Below are positions 52,790 through 62,345 of a stretch of DNA of 64,000 bases, piece after piece. The position numbers were made by a program, and so were the translations under genes. Position 1 is the first letter of the stretch; each line of letters begins with the position of its first letter. This DNA comes from Planctomycetota bacterium (GTDB lineage: Bacteria > Planctomycetota > UBA1135 > GCA-002686595): the NCBI GenBank assembly GCA_016779225.1, contig JADHNZ010000004.1, positions 1 to 64,000 of the forward strand, read 5' to 3'. A model generated the notes under the pieces. The model was not told the origin of the DNA. It saw only the letters and a program-made list of their open reading frames with translations, and ran no database searches.

Positions 52790-53721
52790 TGCCGGACCTC
52801 GATCCCCAGTTCCTCACCTCGCCCCTGGTCCTGGCGGCGATCCTCGGCCTGCTCCTCGTCGGGGGCGGGCTCGGGTCCCTGGCCGCGGCGGTGGTGGGTG
52901 CTCGGCATCCGGACCCTCCGGCCGCTCGCTCGGACGCGACCTGGCTCCAGCTCCTGGCGGGGCTCGGGCTGTACCTGGGCCTCTCGGTGGTCGCAGCCCT
53001 GATGCTCGACACGGGTGGGAGCCAGCAGTGGCAGGAGGGGGGCGCGACGATCACCGCCACGACCAGCCCGCCCAGTGCGGTGGGGCTGCTCGCGGCCACG
53101 GCCCTCGCCCAGCTCGCGTTCGCGGTGCCGGTGCTCTGGGCCGCGGCTCGGACCGCCCGCCGCCTGGGGTCCTCGCCGGACGCGGACCTGCTCGGGAAGT
53201 CCCTGGACACTCCCGGGGCGCGGGACTCCCTTGGCCTGGCGCAGTTCGGCCTCGGAGCTCGAGCGCGCTGGGGGGGCCTGCTGACGGGCCTGATGATCAC
53301 GCTCCTCGTCGCTCCGCTGCTCATGGGGCTGAACAGCCTCTGGGGCGCGGGCTGGGTCTTCGTGACCGGAGACCTGCCGCAGCAGGATGTCGCCGAGCTG
53401 ATCCGCGGCGCCACGGCCGCGGACCTGCTGCCGGTGTTCGTCCTCGCGGGCCTCGCGATCCCGCTCGCCGAGGAGCTGTTCTTCCGCGGCGTCCTGCTGG
53501 GCTTCCTCGAGGTCCGCCTCGGGACGCGGCAGGCCCTGCTCATCTCCTCCGCGGTGTTCGCCGCCCTGCACGGCCTCTTCGCCAGCGGTCCGATCTTCGC
53601 CCTCGCGATGGTCATGGGGCTGGCCATGGTGCGGACCCGCAACCTGCTGGTTCCCTTCGCGATCCACTCCCTGAACAACAGCGTCCAGGTGATTCTCCTG
53701 GCCCTCTCGACCCCCTCATGA
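52789..53721 (+). CDS. CPBP-family intramembrane glutamic endopeptidase
   Basis: A 310-residue membrane protein with about seven helices. The three CPBP/ABI motifs are present: AEELFFRG with E228-E229 and R233, FAALHG with the second-motif His, and HSLNNS near the C-terminus. The family includes Rce1-like CaaX proteases and bacteriocin-immunity proteins; here the substrate is unknown. It is the middle gene of a tightly overlapping run (thiG, CPBP, carbonic anhydrase, larE). Confidence 0.82.
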   Translation: MPDLDPQFLTSPLVLAAILGLLLVGGGLGSLAAAVVGARHPDPPAARSDATWLQLLAGLGLYLGLSVVAALMLDTGGSQQWQEGGATITATTSPPSAVGLLAATALAQLAFAVPVLWAAARTARRLGSSPDADLLGKSLDTPGARDSLGLAQFGLGARARWGGLLTGLMITLLVAPLLMGLNSLWGAGWVFVTGDLPQQDVAELIRGATAADLLPVFVLAGLAIPLAEELFFRGVLLGFLEVRLGTRQALLISSAVFAALHGLFASGPIFALAMVMGLAMVRTRNLLVPFAIHSLNNSVQVILLALSTPS

Positions 53722-54233
53722 CCTTCTTCTCTCGCTCCGGCCTGATGCGTCCCGTCGAGGGGGGCGCATTCGTGGCCCAGGGTGCCGTGGTCACCGGCGA
53801 GGTGACCTTTGGCCACGACGCCAATGTCTGGTTCGGCTGCGTCCTGCGCGGCGACGACGCGCCGCTGGTGATCGGCGCGCGCACCAATGTGCAGGACCTG
53901 ACGATGATCCATGCCGACCCCGGCGTGCCCAATGTGATCGGGGAGGAGGTCACTATCGGGCACCGCTGCGTGCTGCACGGCGCGGAGGTCGGGGACCGCT
54001 GCCTGATTGGGATGGGGGCCGTGCTGCTGGGGGGCTCGCGCATCGGCGCCGAGTCCATCGTGGCCGCGGGCGCCGTGGTGAAGGAGGGCGCCGTGATCCC
54101 TCCGCGCTCGCTGGTCGTGGGCGTCCCCGCGAAGGTCGTGCGCGAGATCGCGCCCGAGCAGGTCGAGGCCCTGCGTCGCTCCGCCCAGGGCTATGTGGAC
54201 AAGGTCCGCCTGTATCTGGAGGAGGCGCCCTGA
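53718..54233 (+). CDS. Gamma-carbonic anhydrase family protein
   Basis: A 171-residue left-handed beta-helix protein with hexapeptide repeats (GAVVTGEVTFGHDANVWFG; GAEVGDRCLIGMGAVLLGG). The metal-binding histidines of the gamma class are seen in TMIHAD, TIGHRC and VLHGAE. Members hydrate CO2 or have lost activity (PaaY/YrdA/CaiE-like). The longer in-frame extension upstream overlaps thiG and the protease gene and is not used; ATG 53718 overlaps the protease stop by 4 bases. Confidence 0.88.
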   Translation: MTFFSRSGLMRPVEGGAFVAQGAVVTGEVTFGHDANVWFGCVLRGDDAPLVIGARTNVQDLTMIHADPGVPNVIGEEVTIGHRCVLHGAEVGDRCLIGMGAVLLGGSRIGAESIVAAGAVVKEGAVIPPRSLVVGVPAKVVREIAPEQVEALRRSAQGYVDKVRLYLEEAP

Positions 54234-54304
54234 GCAGCGCGCCCGTCGCGCTCGATCCGCAGCGGGTCGAGGCCCTCGATGCCCGGCTCGCCGAGCTGGG
54301 CAGC

Positions 54305-55072
54305 GTGGCCGTTGCGTTCTCCGGCGGCGTGGACTCCTCGGTCCTGGCCCATGCGGCGCACCGCGTCCTCGGTGGCGCGGCCGTGGCGGTGCTCGCCGAC
54401 TCGGCCTCCCTGCCGAGGCGGGAGCTCGAGGATGCCCGGCGGATCGCCGCGCAGATCGGGATCCGCCTGGTCGAGCTCGCCACGGACGAGCAGGACGATC
54501 CCGACTACCAGGCCAACCGCGGCGACCGCTGCTACTTCTGCAAGGCGGCCCTGTTCCGGGCCCTTGATGCGTGGCGGAGGGTCGAGGGCATCCCCTGGGC
54601 CGCGCTGGGCGAGATCGCCGACGACGCCCTCGACGATCGGCCGGGCAGGCGCGCGGCCCGTGAGGCCGGCGTCGTGGCGCCCCTCGCGGAGGTGGGCTTC
54701 ACCAAGATCGAGGTGCGGGCCTACGCTCGTGTCCACGGCCTGGCCGTCGCGGACAAGCCGGCCATGGCCTGCCTTGCGAGCCGCATCCCCGTGGGCACGC
54801 GCGTCACGCCGAGCCTGCTGGCTGAGGTCGAGCGCGCGGAGGAGGGGCTGCGGGACCTCGGCCTGCGCGTGGTGCGCGTGCGCCATCGCGGCCGCGCCGC
54901 CGCGGTCGAGCTTGGGGCAGAGGACCTTGCGCAGCTCGAGGGCCTGCGGTCCGCGGCCGAGCGCGCGGTGCGCGCAGCCGGGTTCGAGGAGGTCTCGTTC
55001 GGCCGGTACCGGAGTCCCGCCGAGCGGGCGGTCGGCGCCGGAGAGCCTCGAGGCCGGCCCGCCTCGTCCTGA
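54305..55072 (+). CDS. larE: LarE-like ATP-dependent sacrificial sulfur transferase
   Basis: A PP-loop pyrophosphatase-fold enzyme with VAVAFSGGVDSSVLAH, RCYFCKAALF (the family's Cys-x2-Cys), GEIADDALDDRPGRRAA and KPAMACLASRIPVGTRV. LarE supplies sulfur to the nickel-pincer cofactor of lactate racemase-type enzymes. The first conventional start is GTG 54305, which sits right at the P-loop. In-frame codons back to CTG 54230 (reading LDPQRVEALDARLAELGS) look like the normal family N-terminus and would overlap the previous stop as CTGA, so a CTG start is likely. larB and larC are absent here. Confidence 0.85.
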   Translation: MAVAFSGGVDSSVLAHAAHRVLGGAAVAVLADSASLPRRELEDARRIAAQIGIRLVELATDEQDDPDYQANRGDRCYFCKAALFRALDAWRRVEGIPWAALGEIADDALDDRPGRRAAREAGVVAPLAEVGFTKIEVRAYARVHGLAVADKPAMACLASRIPVGTRVTPSLLAEVERAEEGLRDLGLRVVRVRHRGRAAAVELGAEDLAQLEGLRSAAERAVRAAGFEEVSFGRYRSPAERAVGAGEPRGRPASS

Positions 55073-55208
55073 AACACCCGTCGCCACCCAGCCCGTGCAG
55101 GGGCGCCTCGATTCGGGGCGCGGGCTTCCAGGGTTTGGGAAGGAGCCTTCGGTGCGTCGAACGGGAGCCCCAGGGCGCGAGGTCGCGCTCCGAGGGGACA
55201 GCACCGGA

Positions 55209-55925
55209 ATGGGGATTCAGGGGGGAGCCGTAAGGCTCGAGGGGGGGCGCGCCACGCGCCGCGCGCGAGCGGGCTTCACGATGCTCGAGATCGTGATGGC
55301 CATGGGCGTCCTCGGTGTGGCCCTGGCCGCGCACTTCAGCGGGCAGCTGATGGTCAATCGCTCCGGGGCGAGCTCCGCGGAGTCGGAGCTCGCCGTTGCC
55401 GAGCTGGCCAGCTGCATGGAGGACCTCCTCAGCCAGAGCGTCGAGAACAAGCTCACGGGCTATCCCAGCCAGCGCTTCTGGCCGAACCCGGACCTGGCGG
55501 ACACGGACTGGAGCGGTGTGGCGGACTATGGACCGCGCTGGCTCGTCCCGGCCTACTCGTTCGGCTCACGGATCCGCCAGGCCCAGGCAGGAGCGGGCTC
55601 CTCCGACGGGCGCGAGGAGCTCTTCAAGACCCGCACGGCGGCCCTGCGCGAGCAGCGCGTGTTCGTGGCCTATCCCGGGCTGGGCGCGGACGAGCGGGCC
55701 ACGGTGCCCGGCCCCGACCCTGCCTTCGTTCCGCCGGCTGGGCTCGAGGTCCTGCTGATGATCGAGTGGATCCAGTCGCGCAGCGAGCGGCGCGCCAGCA
55801 GCTGGGACGACCAGGGCAAGCCCGTCGAGGCCTGGGGCCTCGACGGCTCGGCGTGTGACCCGCTCGAGCTCGAGGGCAGTGACCTCCGGAGCGCAGTCCT
55901 CAGCACCTACCAGCTCGCACGATGA
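55209..55925 (+). CDS. Type II/IV secretion pseudopilin (PilV/GspI-like)
   Basis: A 238-residue protein with the prepilin peptidase/N-methylation site ARAGFTMLEIVMAMGVLGVAL: cleavage after Gly, methylated Phe, Glu at +5 and a hydrophobic helix. The rest shows no enzymatic motif. It begins a three-gene pseudopilin cluster and overlaps the next gene by 4 bases. The 136-bp gap upstream separates it from larE and should carry the promoter, but I see no clear -35/-10. Confidence 0.8.
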   Translation: MGIQGGAVRLEGGRATRRARAGFTMLEIVMAMGVLGVALAAHFSGQLMVNRSGASSAESELAVAELASCMEDLLSQSVENKLTGYPSQRFWPNPDLADTDWSGVADYGPRWLVPAYSFGSRIRQAQAGAGSSDGREELFKTRTAALREQRVFVAYPGLGADERATVPGPDPAFVPPAGLEVLLMIEWIQSRSERRASSWDDQGKPVEAWGLDGSACDPLELEGSDLRSAVLSTYQLAR

Positions 55926-56968
55926 CGCGCATCCAGCACGACTCCCCCCGCGGGCGCCGCGCGGGCCTGACCCTGATCGAGGTCATGATCGCCGTGACGA
56001 TCGTCAGCACGCTGACCGCCTGGGTCGTCGGAGCCACCCGCGACATGGGGCGCATCACCGAGGCCAACGCCCTCGATGTGCGCCTCGCACGGGAGGGGCG
56101 CGAGGCCCTTGCGCGCCTGCGCGCGGATCTCCAGCGCGCCGGGATTCGGCGGGTTGACATGGAGGGCGTCCAGGACGACGACCCCGCGGACGACCTGCAC
56201 TTCCCGCATGTCTACTACGACGGCGTTCCGGGCAGAGCCCGGCGGAGCGGAGGTCGTGAGGGGCTCGACGCGCCCGCGTTCCAGAGCCGCGGACACGAGC
56301 ACGCCCCCGCGCCGATCCTGGGGGAGGAGGCCTACGCAGCGGCCCTGGGACTCGAGCCGGGTGAGACCCTGCGCCAGGCCTCGCTGATCCTTGCCCTGCC
56401 CGCGGACCAGGACCTGGACGGTCGACCGGATATGGATGTCCTCGGTCCCGGCGGCACGGCCGGCCCGGACGGGATCCCGGAGCTCGACTGCAATGGGGAT
56501 GGCCGCCTGAGCCAGGTGACCTCCGACCTCGTGCACCCCGACCTCTTCAAGGGCCTGGACGAGCAGCGCGTGGCCATCGACCCGCTGACGCGCCTCGTGT
56601 GGAGTCGGAACGAGGTGGCCTGGATCGTGCGTGAGGGCCCGGGCGGCCAGCGCGAGCTGGTCCGACGGATCCGTGATCAGCGCGTCGCGCCGAGCGACCC
56701 CCAGTACCCCTTCCGGGTCGAGGTCATCGCGCGCGACATCGACTGGCTCGACATCAAGTACGCCGAGGACCTCCAGTTCTGGGACCGCCCCGAGGACCTC
56801 GAGGGCGGCGCCGACCCCAGCGGCGCCGACGCCCTCGTCCCGGCGAACGCACTCGTCGTGACGCTTTGGATGCGTGGCCTGGACCGCCAGGGGCATCCGC
56901 ACCACTTCCGCACCGAGGCCATCGTCCGCCTGCCCCTTGGGGAGCAGCGCTTCCCCGAGGCCGACTGA
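55922..56968 (+). CDS. Pseudopilin (PilW/GspJ-like)
   Basis: A 348-residue protein with the prepilin motif RAGLTLIEVMIAVTIVSTL, in which Leu replaces the usual Phe at +1 and Glu5 is kept. The central part contains acidic Asp-rich loops (DQDLDGRPDMDVLG; DCNGDGRLSQ) resembling Ca2+-binding dockerin/EF-like loops, plausible for an extracytoplasmic minor pilin. It lies between the two other pilus genes. Confidence 0.75.
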   Translation: MTRIQHDSPRGRRAGLTLIEVMIAVTIVSTLTAWVVGATRDMGRITEANALDVRLAREGREALARLRADLQRAGIRRVDMEGVQDDDPADDLHFPHVYYDGVPGRARRSGGREGLDAPAFQSRGHEHAPAPILGEEAYAAALGLEPGETLRQASLILALPADQDLDGRPDMDVLGPGGTAGPDGIPELDCNGDGRLSQVTSDLVHPDLFKGLDEQRVAIDPLTRLVWSRNEVAWIVREGPGGQRELVRRIRDQRVAPSDPQYPFRVEVIARDIDWLDIKYAEDLQFWDRPEDLEGGADPSGADALVPANALVVTLWMRGLDRQGHPHHFRTEAIVRLPLGEQRFPEAD

Positions 56969-56990
56969 CCCCATTCCCCGCACTCCGACT

Positions 56991-59474
56991 ATGAAGACAC
57001 TGCACTCCATTCGACGGACGCCGCGCGGGCAGCGGGGCATGGCCATGCTCTATGCGCTCTTCGGCGCCTCGGTCTCCGCCGGGCTCCTGGCGCTCCTGAT
57101 CGCCAACACGGGCCTCGACGCCCAGAAGGTTGCTGCGGGCCGTACCCGCGTGGAGCAGCGCTTCGTGGGGGAGGCCGCTCTCTCTGCGGCCTCGGTCAAG
57201 CTCCAGGAGCGACTCGCGAACTGGTACCGCCCCGACACCTGGGTCGCAGGGGACGGCGAGGAGTGGGCCTCGATCGCGGGCGCGCGCCAGCGCTGGGGCC
57301 TGGATGGCGAGGGCGACTGGAGCGACCTCTACCTCGCAGGCGTGACCATGGTGCCCACGGGGCAGCACGGTGGGCCGGACGGGCGGCTCGCGGTGACGGG
57401 CCAGGGGGAGCTCCCTGGCCGGTTCAAGGCCGTGGGCTGGCGTGTGCAGCTGCTCGGCATCCCCTTCGCCACGCCGGAGAGCACGGGGTCGCCGATGATG
57501 ACGCGCAACCGGATGTTCGAGGTGCGCGTGGTGGCGACGGACGCTCCGACCTGGGAGGGGGTGCTCCAGACGGCCCACGCATGGACCCCCGAGTCCGGGT
57601 TCACCGCGGCCCTCGACGAGCTGTCCTCGGCCGACCGTGGCGCGCTGCTCGAGCTCGACCAGGGCGGCTGGGATCCCTTCGGCGAGCCCGTCGCGACCGA
57701 GGGCGAGCGCCGCCGCGGTCAGCGCCGCGTCCTGACGCGCGTGTTCCAGGTCTCGCGGACGCCCACCACCCAGTTCGCGATCCTCTACGACGATGACCTG
57801 GAGATCAATCCGGGGCCGAGCATGACGATCCGCGGGCGCGTGCACAGCAACGCGGACATGTACCTGGGCTGCAACAACACGTTGACCGTCGACACGAACT
57901 ACCTCCGCGCAGTCGGCGGGCTCTACCGTCGGCGCAAGGACAACACGAGCTCCAACGGCACCGTGCGCGTACGCCGCTGGGTCGCGGACCCGTTCGATCC
58001 CTCCGAGCCCTCGAGCTTCCGACGCATGGACAGCCGCGGCCAGCTCGGCTCGATCGCAGGCAATGTCAGCGGCTACGACAGCGCCTTTACCCTGGGCTAC
58101 GACGCCAACGGGGACGGCGACTTCAGGGACTCTGGGGAGCACCTGCCGTTCCATGTGGGGGCCCTGGAGAAGTGGGGCGCCGGCAGCTCCTATCCCGTGC
58201 CCGAGGGGCAGACCTTCCCGCACACGGTGGGCTACGGCGACGCGCACCCGGAGAATGTCTCCAGCGTGCAGCTGCCGAACCTCGGCACCAAGCAGGCCCT
58301 GTTCGATGCGGCGCCCGAGGTGGAGGCCAAGGCCGTCGTGGACCCGCTCACGGGCAAGTTCTCGCCGGCCGCGCCCGGCGGCAGCGGCCTGGTGGCGGGC
58401 TTCTACGCGGCTCAGGCGGACCTCAAGGTGATCGCCGGGAGCCCGATCCCCGACTCCTCGAGCCCCGGCGGCTGGAGCTGGGACTGGAGTGCCTACGGCT
58501 CGAACCCGGACGCCAGCGACCCCGCGGACCCGAGCCAGTGGATCGACCGCAGCGCCTCCATCAAGCTCGCCCAGCAGCTGCTCGGGAAGGAGGCCATCTC
58601 CGTCGACTTCGTCCCGGACACCCGCGAGGACTCGAACCGCAGCGTGCCCGGCTATCCCGGCCACCAGTACCCCGGCGTCGGGGTCGTCAAGGTCGACATC
58701 GCGGCGATCATGGAGCTCCAGACCGCCCTGGCCAGCACCGGCGCGTTCCAGTCCGCCCTGCAGGCGGCTGGCTACTCCCCCGGGCAGGCGGCCAACCTGG
58801 TCGAGGACAACCCAGGGCTGATCGGCATGCAGCTCCAGCCGGCGAACGGGCTGCTGTACGCGGGCCATGCGGACATGGATCACACCCCGGTCGGGGGTGA
58901 GAAGACCTCCACGGGAGCCAAGGCCAAGGGCGTGTACCTCACCAACGGCGAGGTCCTGCCGGGCGACCTGACGGTGGTCACCGAGGGCTCGCTGTATGTG
59001 CACGGCGACTACAACAAGTACGACCACGCGGGGAACACGCTCTTCAACGACGACGGGGACCTCGTGGGGAGTGGCCTCGCGAGCAATGTGTCGGCCGTGA
59101 TCGCGGACGCGGTGAACCTCTTGTCCAACGCCTGGACGAACAACAAGCCCCTGAGCGGCTCCCTTCCCACGGCGTCCGAGACGACCTTCAACCTGTCGGT
59201 GTACACGGGCAACCAGCCGACGATGGGCTCGAGCTACAACGGCGGCTTCGAGAACCTGCCTCGCTTCCACGAGAAGTGGTCCGGCCGGCACGCCTTCATC
59301 AATGGCTCCTTCGTGCAGGCCTGGCAGAACGCGCTCGCGACCGGGGCCTGGAGCTACGGCGGCGACCGCTACACGGCTCCCTACCGGGACTGGGTCTACG
59401 ACACGCGCCTCTTGGGTCGCGAGCCGCCCTTCGTGCCCTACACCATCACCGCTCGCGAGGTGATCACCTTCTGA
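56991..59474 (+). CDS. Large PilX-like pilus-associated protein
   Basis: An 827-residue protein starting RGQRGMAMLYALFGASVSAGLLALLIA, a single N-terminal hydrophobic helix as in PilX/GspK-type minor pilins, though without a canonical Glu5 prepilin motif. The long remainder is rich in Gly/Asn/Asp with beta-type segments (IRGRVHSNADMYLGCNNTLTV; GYDANGDGDFRDSGEH), consistent with a secreted adhesin-like body. PilX proteins are usually about 150-300 residues, so this one is greatly enlarged. It starts 22 bases after the upstream stop and ends before a strong hairpin. Confidence 0.65.
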   Translation: MKTLHSIRRTPRGQRGMAMLYALFGASVSAGLLALLIANTGLDAQKVAAGRTRVEQRFVGEAALSAASVKLQERLANWYRPDTWVAGDGEEWASIAGARQRWGLDGEGDWSDLYLAGVTMVPTGQHGGPDGRLAVTGQGELPGRFKAVGWRVQLLGIPFATPESTGSPMMTRNRMFEVRVVATDAPTWEGVLQTAHAWTPESGFTAALDELSSADRGALLELDQGGWDPFGEPVATEGERRRGQRRVLTRVFQVSRTPTTQFAILYDDDLEINPGPSMTIRGRVHSNADMYLGCNNTLTVDTNYLRAVGGLYRRRKDNTSSNGTVRVRRWVADPFDPSEPSSFRRMDSRGQLGSIAGNVSGYDSAFTLGYDANGDGDFRDSGEHLPFHVGALEKWGAGSSYPVPEGQTFPHTVGYGDAHPENVSSVQLPNLGTKQALFDAAPEVEAKAVVDPLTGKFSPAAPGGSGLVAGFYAAQADLKVIAGSPIPDSSSPGGWSWDWSAYGSNPDASDPADPSQWIDRSASIKLAQQLLGKEAISVDFVPDTREDSNRSVPGYPGHQYPGVGVVKVDIAAIMELQTALASTGAFQSALQAAGYSPGQAANLVEDNPGLIGMQLQPANGLLYAGHADMDHTPVGGEKTSTGAKAKGVYLTNGEVLPGDLTVVTEGSLYVHGDYNKYDHAGNTLFNDDGDLVGSGLASNVSAVIADAVNLLSNAWTNNKPLSGSLPTASETTFNLSVYTGNQPTMGSSYNGGFENLPRFHEKWSGRHAFINGSFVQAWQNALATGAWSYGGDRYTAPYRDWVYDTRLLGREPPFVPYTITAREVITF

Positions 59475-59515
59475 TGCCGAGGTCGGGCGCCGGGGTGTGA
59501 GCGCCCGGGAGCGAC

Positions 59516-59551
59516 GCGGGGGGCGCATGCACGCTGGCATGCGCCCCCCGC
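59516..59551. terminator. Bidirectional terminator between convergent genes
   Basis: A 15-bp uninterrupted stem (59516-59530 with 59537-59551, including GGGGGGCGCATGC/GCATGCGCCCCCC) with a 6-nt loop stands between the stops at 59474 (+) and 59584 (-). No T-run; termination is inferred from stem strength and location. Confidence 0.65.
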
Positions 59552-59583
59552 TGGCATGTGCGACCCCGCGGGGCCGACTCCGC

Positions 59584-62127
59584 TCACTGGAAGGTGATCG
59601 AGATCGCGTCCGTGAAGTTGGAGGTCGGGCTCAGGACCACATCCCGGTACCACAGCTGCCAATTCCAGGTCTCGCCCGGCTGGACGGCGTAGCCGAAGGC
59701 CGGAGGCAGGGGGACATTGGTCAGGTCCACCGCGATGCTCGCCGAGCCGCTGGCCCCGGTGTTCTGCACCTGGGCGTTAAAGCGGGCGATCGGCGCGCCG
59801 AGGCAGAGGGTGCCCATGGAGCCGCCGGGGTTTGGGATCGACGCCTGGGACTGGCTGGCGACGAAGTAGCAGAACTGGCTCGCCGGCAGGGAGCTGCCGA
59901 TGAGGGTCAGGTCGTTGTCCGCCGCAATGGCGCTGCCCGAGGCGTCCAGGACGCCGGGCTGGGCCGTGGAGTTGGTCGCTGCCGGGGAGCAGTAGCGCGT
60001 GCCCAGGGTTCCTCCCGAGCAGTCCAGCTCCGAGATCCGGAAGTCGTCCACCGCGGCCTCGACGATCGAGCCTGAGCCCGCGTCCTCCGCCACGAAGCGC
60101 ACGCGAACCTGACTCGTGAGCGAGACGACCGAGGCCACCTGGATCGAGTACTCGATCCAGCCGCCCGAGGTGCCGGTTCCCGCCGGGCCAACCGTCAGGG
60201 CGTTGACCCAGGAGGTGCCGCCGTTGCTGGAGAGGTCCACGCGGAACACATCCGCGTTGGGGGCCGCACCCGCGGTGTTGGAGTACCACAGGTAGAAGCT
60301 CAGCGTCGGGTCGGCGTAGGCCGAGAGGTCGAAGCTCCCGGTCACGAGGCTCGTGGCCCCACCGTCCACATCGTTGGCGCCGACGCTGCCGCCGGGCGCT
60401 CCCTGACCCGTGAACCAGCAGTTGCTGCCGGGCTCGGTGTGGTCGTCCTCCGGCTGGGCCGCGCTGCCGACCGGGTCGCCGTACTCCCAGATTCCGGTGG
60501 TCGCGGTGTCGCCCGCCCAGCCCACGGTCCACCCGGGGTTGGTCTCCATGTCCTCGCTCGCCACGACGGTCGTGCCATCGGCATAGACCGAGGAGAACGC
60601 GGCGCTGGGCGCTCCCTCCGGGAGGGTGTAGACCTGGCCCGAGACTCCGGCTGCCGAGATGTACCAGCTGACCGGGCTGCCGCAGGGCATGGCGGGCAGG
60701 CTGCCGCGCCAGGTGCTGCCGCCCACCAAGGACATGGGGACCGAGAGCGGACCGGTGCCGAGGTCGTAGTGCAGCGTGGGGGAGCCGGTGGCCAGGGTGC
60801 CCGGGGTCAGCTCGACGATGTTCGCGTCGACCTGGTCACCCGCAGGGTCCAGGAGGTCCGGCGCTCCGCCTGCGATGCTGAGGGAGAGCTCCGGCTGGCC
60901 GACATCCCACACGAAGAAGCCGCTCTCCAGGTCCGAGCCGATGACGGTCCCGCTGGGGAAGTAGGGGAAGACGCTCCACAGGCCGTTGAAGGTCGCACCG
61001 TCGTTGGCCGCGTAGGTGTCGTAGAAGGCGTACTCGGGCGGGTTGGTCGGGTTCGCGTTCAGGTCGAACACGCGCAGGCCGCTGGTGTAGTTGGCCGCGT
61101 AGAGCAAGCCGTCCTTCGTGTAGCAGTTGTGGGTGATCGCCAGGTTGCCGTTGGTGAACGAGGTCACATAGGAGGCGTTGTCCGGGTCGGACACATCGAT
61201 CACATAGATCGTGCTGGGGAGGGAGCCGTCCTCGTCCAGCTCGTCGCCCATGTAGAAGTACTGGCGGTCCTCGCTGAGCCAGCCCTGGTGGCTGTAGGCG
61301 CGGTTGGGCCAATAGACCTGGCCGATGACCGTGGGGTTGGCCTTGTTGGTGACATCGACGATCGTCAGGCCAGTGTCCCCTGAGCCTCCGTTCAGGCCAG
61401 CGCAGCAGTAGGCGATCTCACGGCCGGCGTTCGGGCCGGTGGTGTAGGTGACGACCTGGGCGTCGTGCACATAGCGCGCGCTCCAGGAGCCCACATACTG
61501 GGGCGACGCCGGGTTCGCCAGGCTGTACATCCGCAGACCCTCGCTGCCGCCGCCGGAGCGGTAGAGGAAGCCCGAGTCCTCGTTGATGACGACATTGTGG
61601 CTGTTGGCCGTCCCGACATCGTTGATGGTGTTGACCAGGGTCACCTGGCCCGCGTCGATGTTCGCGAGGCTGATGACCTGGATGCCGCCCGAGCCCTCGG
61701 TCACGGAGTACGCGTACTCGCCGTACACCTTCACATCGCGCCACAGGCTGTCGTTGCCGTCGATCCAGCCGACCAGCTGCGTGTTGGCGGGGTTGGTGAC
61801 CTCGAAGAACGCCGTGCCGCTCGAGGTGCACATGATCCCGTACTCCCGTCCGCTCGGGCTGACATAGCCCCAGCAGTCGCTGCCGCTCGAGGCCCCGTCG
61901 ATCTGGTTCAGCGGGAACCAGGCCTTGAGCGTCACATTGTTCGAGCCGAACAGCGGGCTGCCCATGGTCCCGGGCGCGCCGCCCTGGCCCCCGAACGCGG
62001 TGGGCGACTGACGCCAGACCGGCCCCGCGAAGGGGTGCTGGCGGTGGAGGATCTTGGGGTCGTCCTCGTGGAGGGCGGAGGCCACGCCCGAGAGCAGGGC
62101 GAGCGAGGCAAGGAGGGTGGTCTTCAT
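59584..62127 (-). CDS. Choice-of-anchor B family secreted protein
   Basis: An 847-residue exported protein with a signal peptide (MKTTLLASLALLSGVASA). The first ~400 residues are LVIVD/choice-of-anchor-B blades (FFEVTNPANTQLVGWIDG; TIVDVTNKANPTVIGQVYW; THNCYTKDGLLYAANY). A jelly-roll-like domain follows (~545-690). The C-terminal ~130 residues (YCSPAATNSTAQPGVLDASG ... WYRDVVLSPTSNFTDAISI) form a domain I associate with secreted planctomycete proteins, possibly a sorting or anchoring region. Function is unknown; extracellular binding or adhesion is plausible. Confidence 0.8.
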   Translation of the reverse strand: MKTTLLASLALLSGVASALHEDDPKILHRQHPFAGPVWRQSPTAFGGQGGAPGTMGSPLFGSNNVTLKAWFPLNQIDGASSGSDCWGYVSPSGREYGIMCTSSGTAFFEVTNPANTQLVGWIDGNDSLWRDVKVYGEYAYSVTEGSGGIQVISLANIDAGQVTLVNTINDVGTANSHNVVINEDSGFLYRSGGGSEGLRMYSLANPASPQYVGSWSARYVHDAQVVTYTTGPNAGREIAYCCAGLNGGSGDTGLTIVDVTNKANPTVIGQVYWPNRAYSHQGWLSEDRQYFYMGDELDEDGSLPSTIYVIDVSDPDNASYVTSFTNGNLAITHNCYTKDGLLYAANYTSGLRVFDLNANPTNPPEYAFYDTYAANDGATFNGLWSVFPYFPSGTVIGSDLESGFFVWDVGQPELSLSIAGGAPDLLDPAGDQVDANIVELTPGTLATGSPTLHYDLGTGPLSVPMSLVGGSTWRGSLPAMPCGSPVSWYISAAGVSGQVYTLPEGAPSAAFSSVYADGTTVVASEDMETNPGWTVGWAGDTATTGIWEYGDPVGSAAQPEDDHTEPGSNCWFTGQGAPGGSVGANDVDGGATSLVTGSFDLSAYADPTLSFYLWYSNTAGAAPNADVFRVDLSSNGGTSWVNALTVGPAGTGTSGGWIEYSIQVASVVSLTSQVRVRFVAEDAGSGSIVEAAVDDFRISELDCSGGTLGTRYCSPAATNSTAQPGVLDASGSAIAADNDLTLIGSSLPASQFCYFVASQSQASIPNPGGSMGTLCLGAPIARFNAQVQNTGASGSASIAVDLTNVPLPPAFGYAVQPGETWNWQLWYRDVVLSPTSNFTDAISITFQ

Positions 62128-62345
62128 AGGGGGTGGAGTCCCGCTTTCGTGGCTGCACGGCAGCCCCGGCCGGCCCGCCTTGGGCCGACGAGCAGGGTTC
62201 CTAGGAAGGCTAGTCCACCCTGCCCGAGTCCGCGGGTCCGTTTCGTGTCCAGACCCTCCGAAGGCCCCCTGGGCGTGTGCACAGGGGCTCCCGGGATCAC
62301 GGGGTCCCGGGGCGGGCCAGGGGGGCAGCGCTTGCGGCGAGTCCC

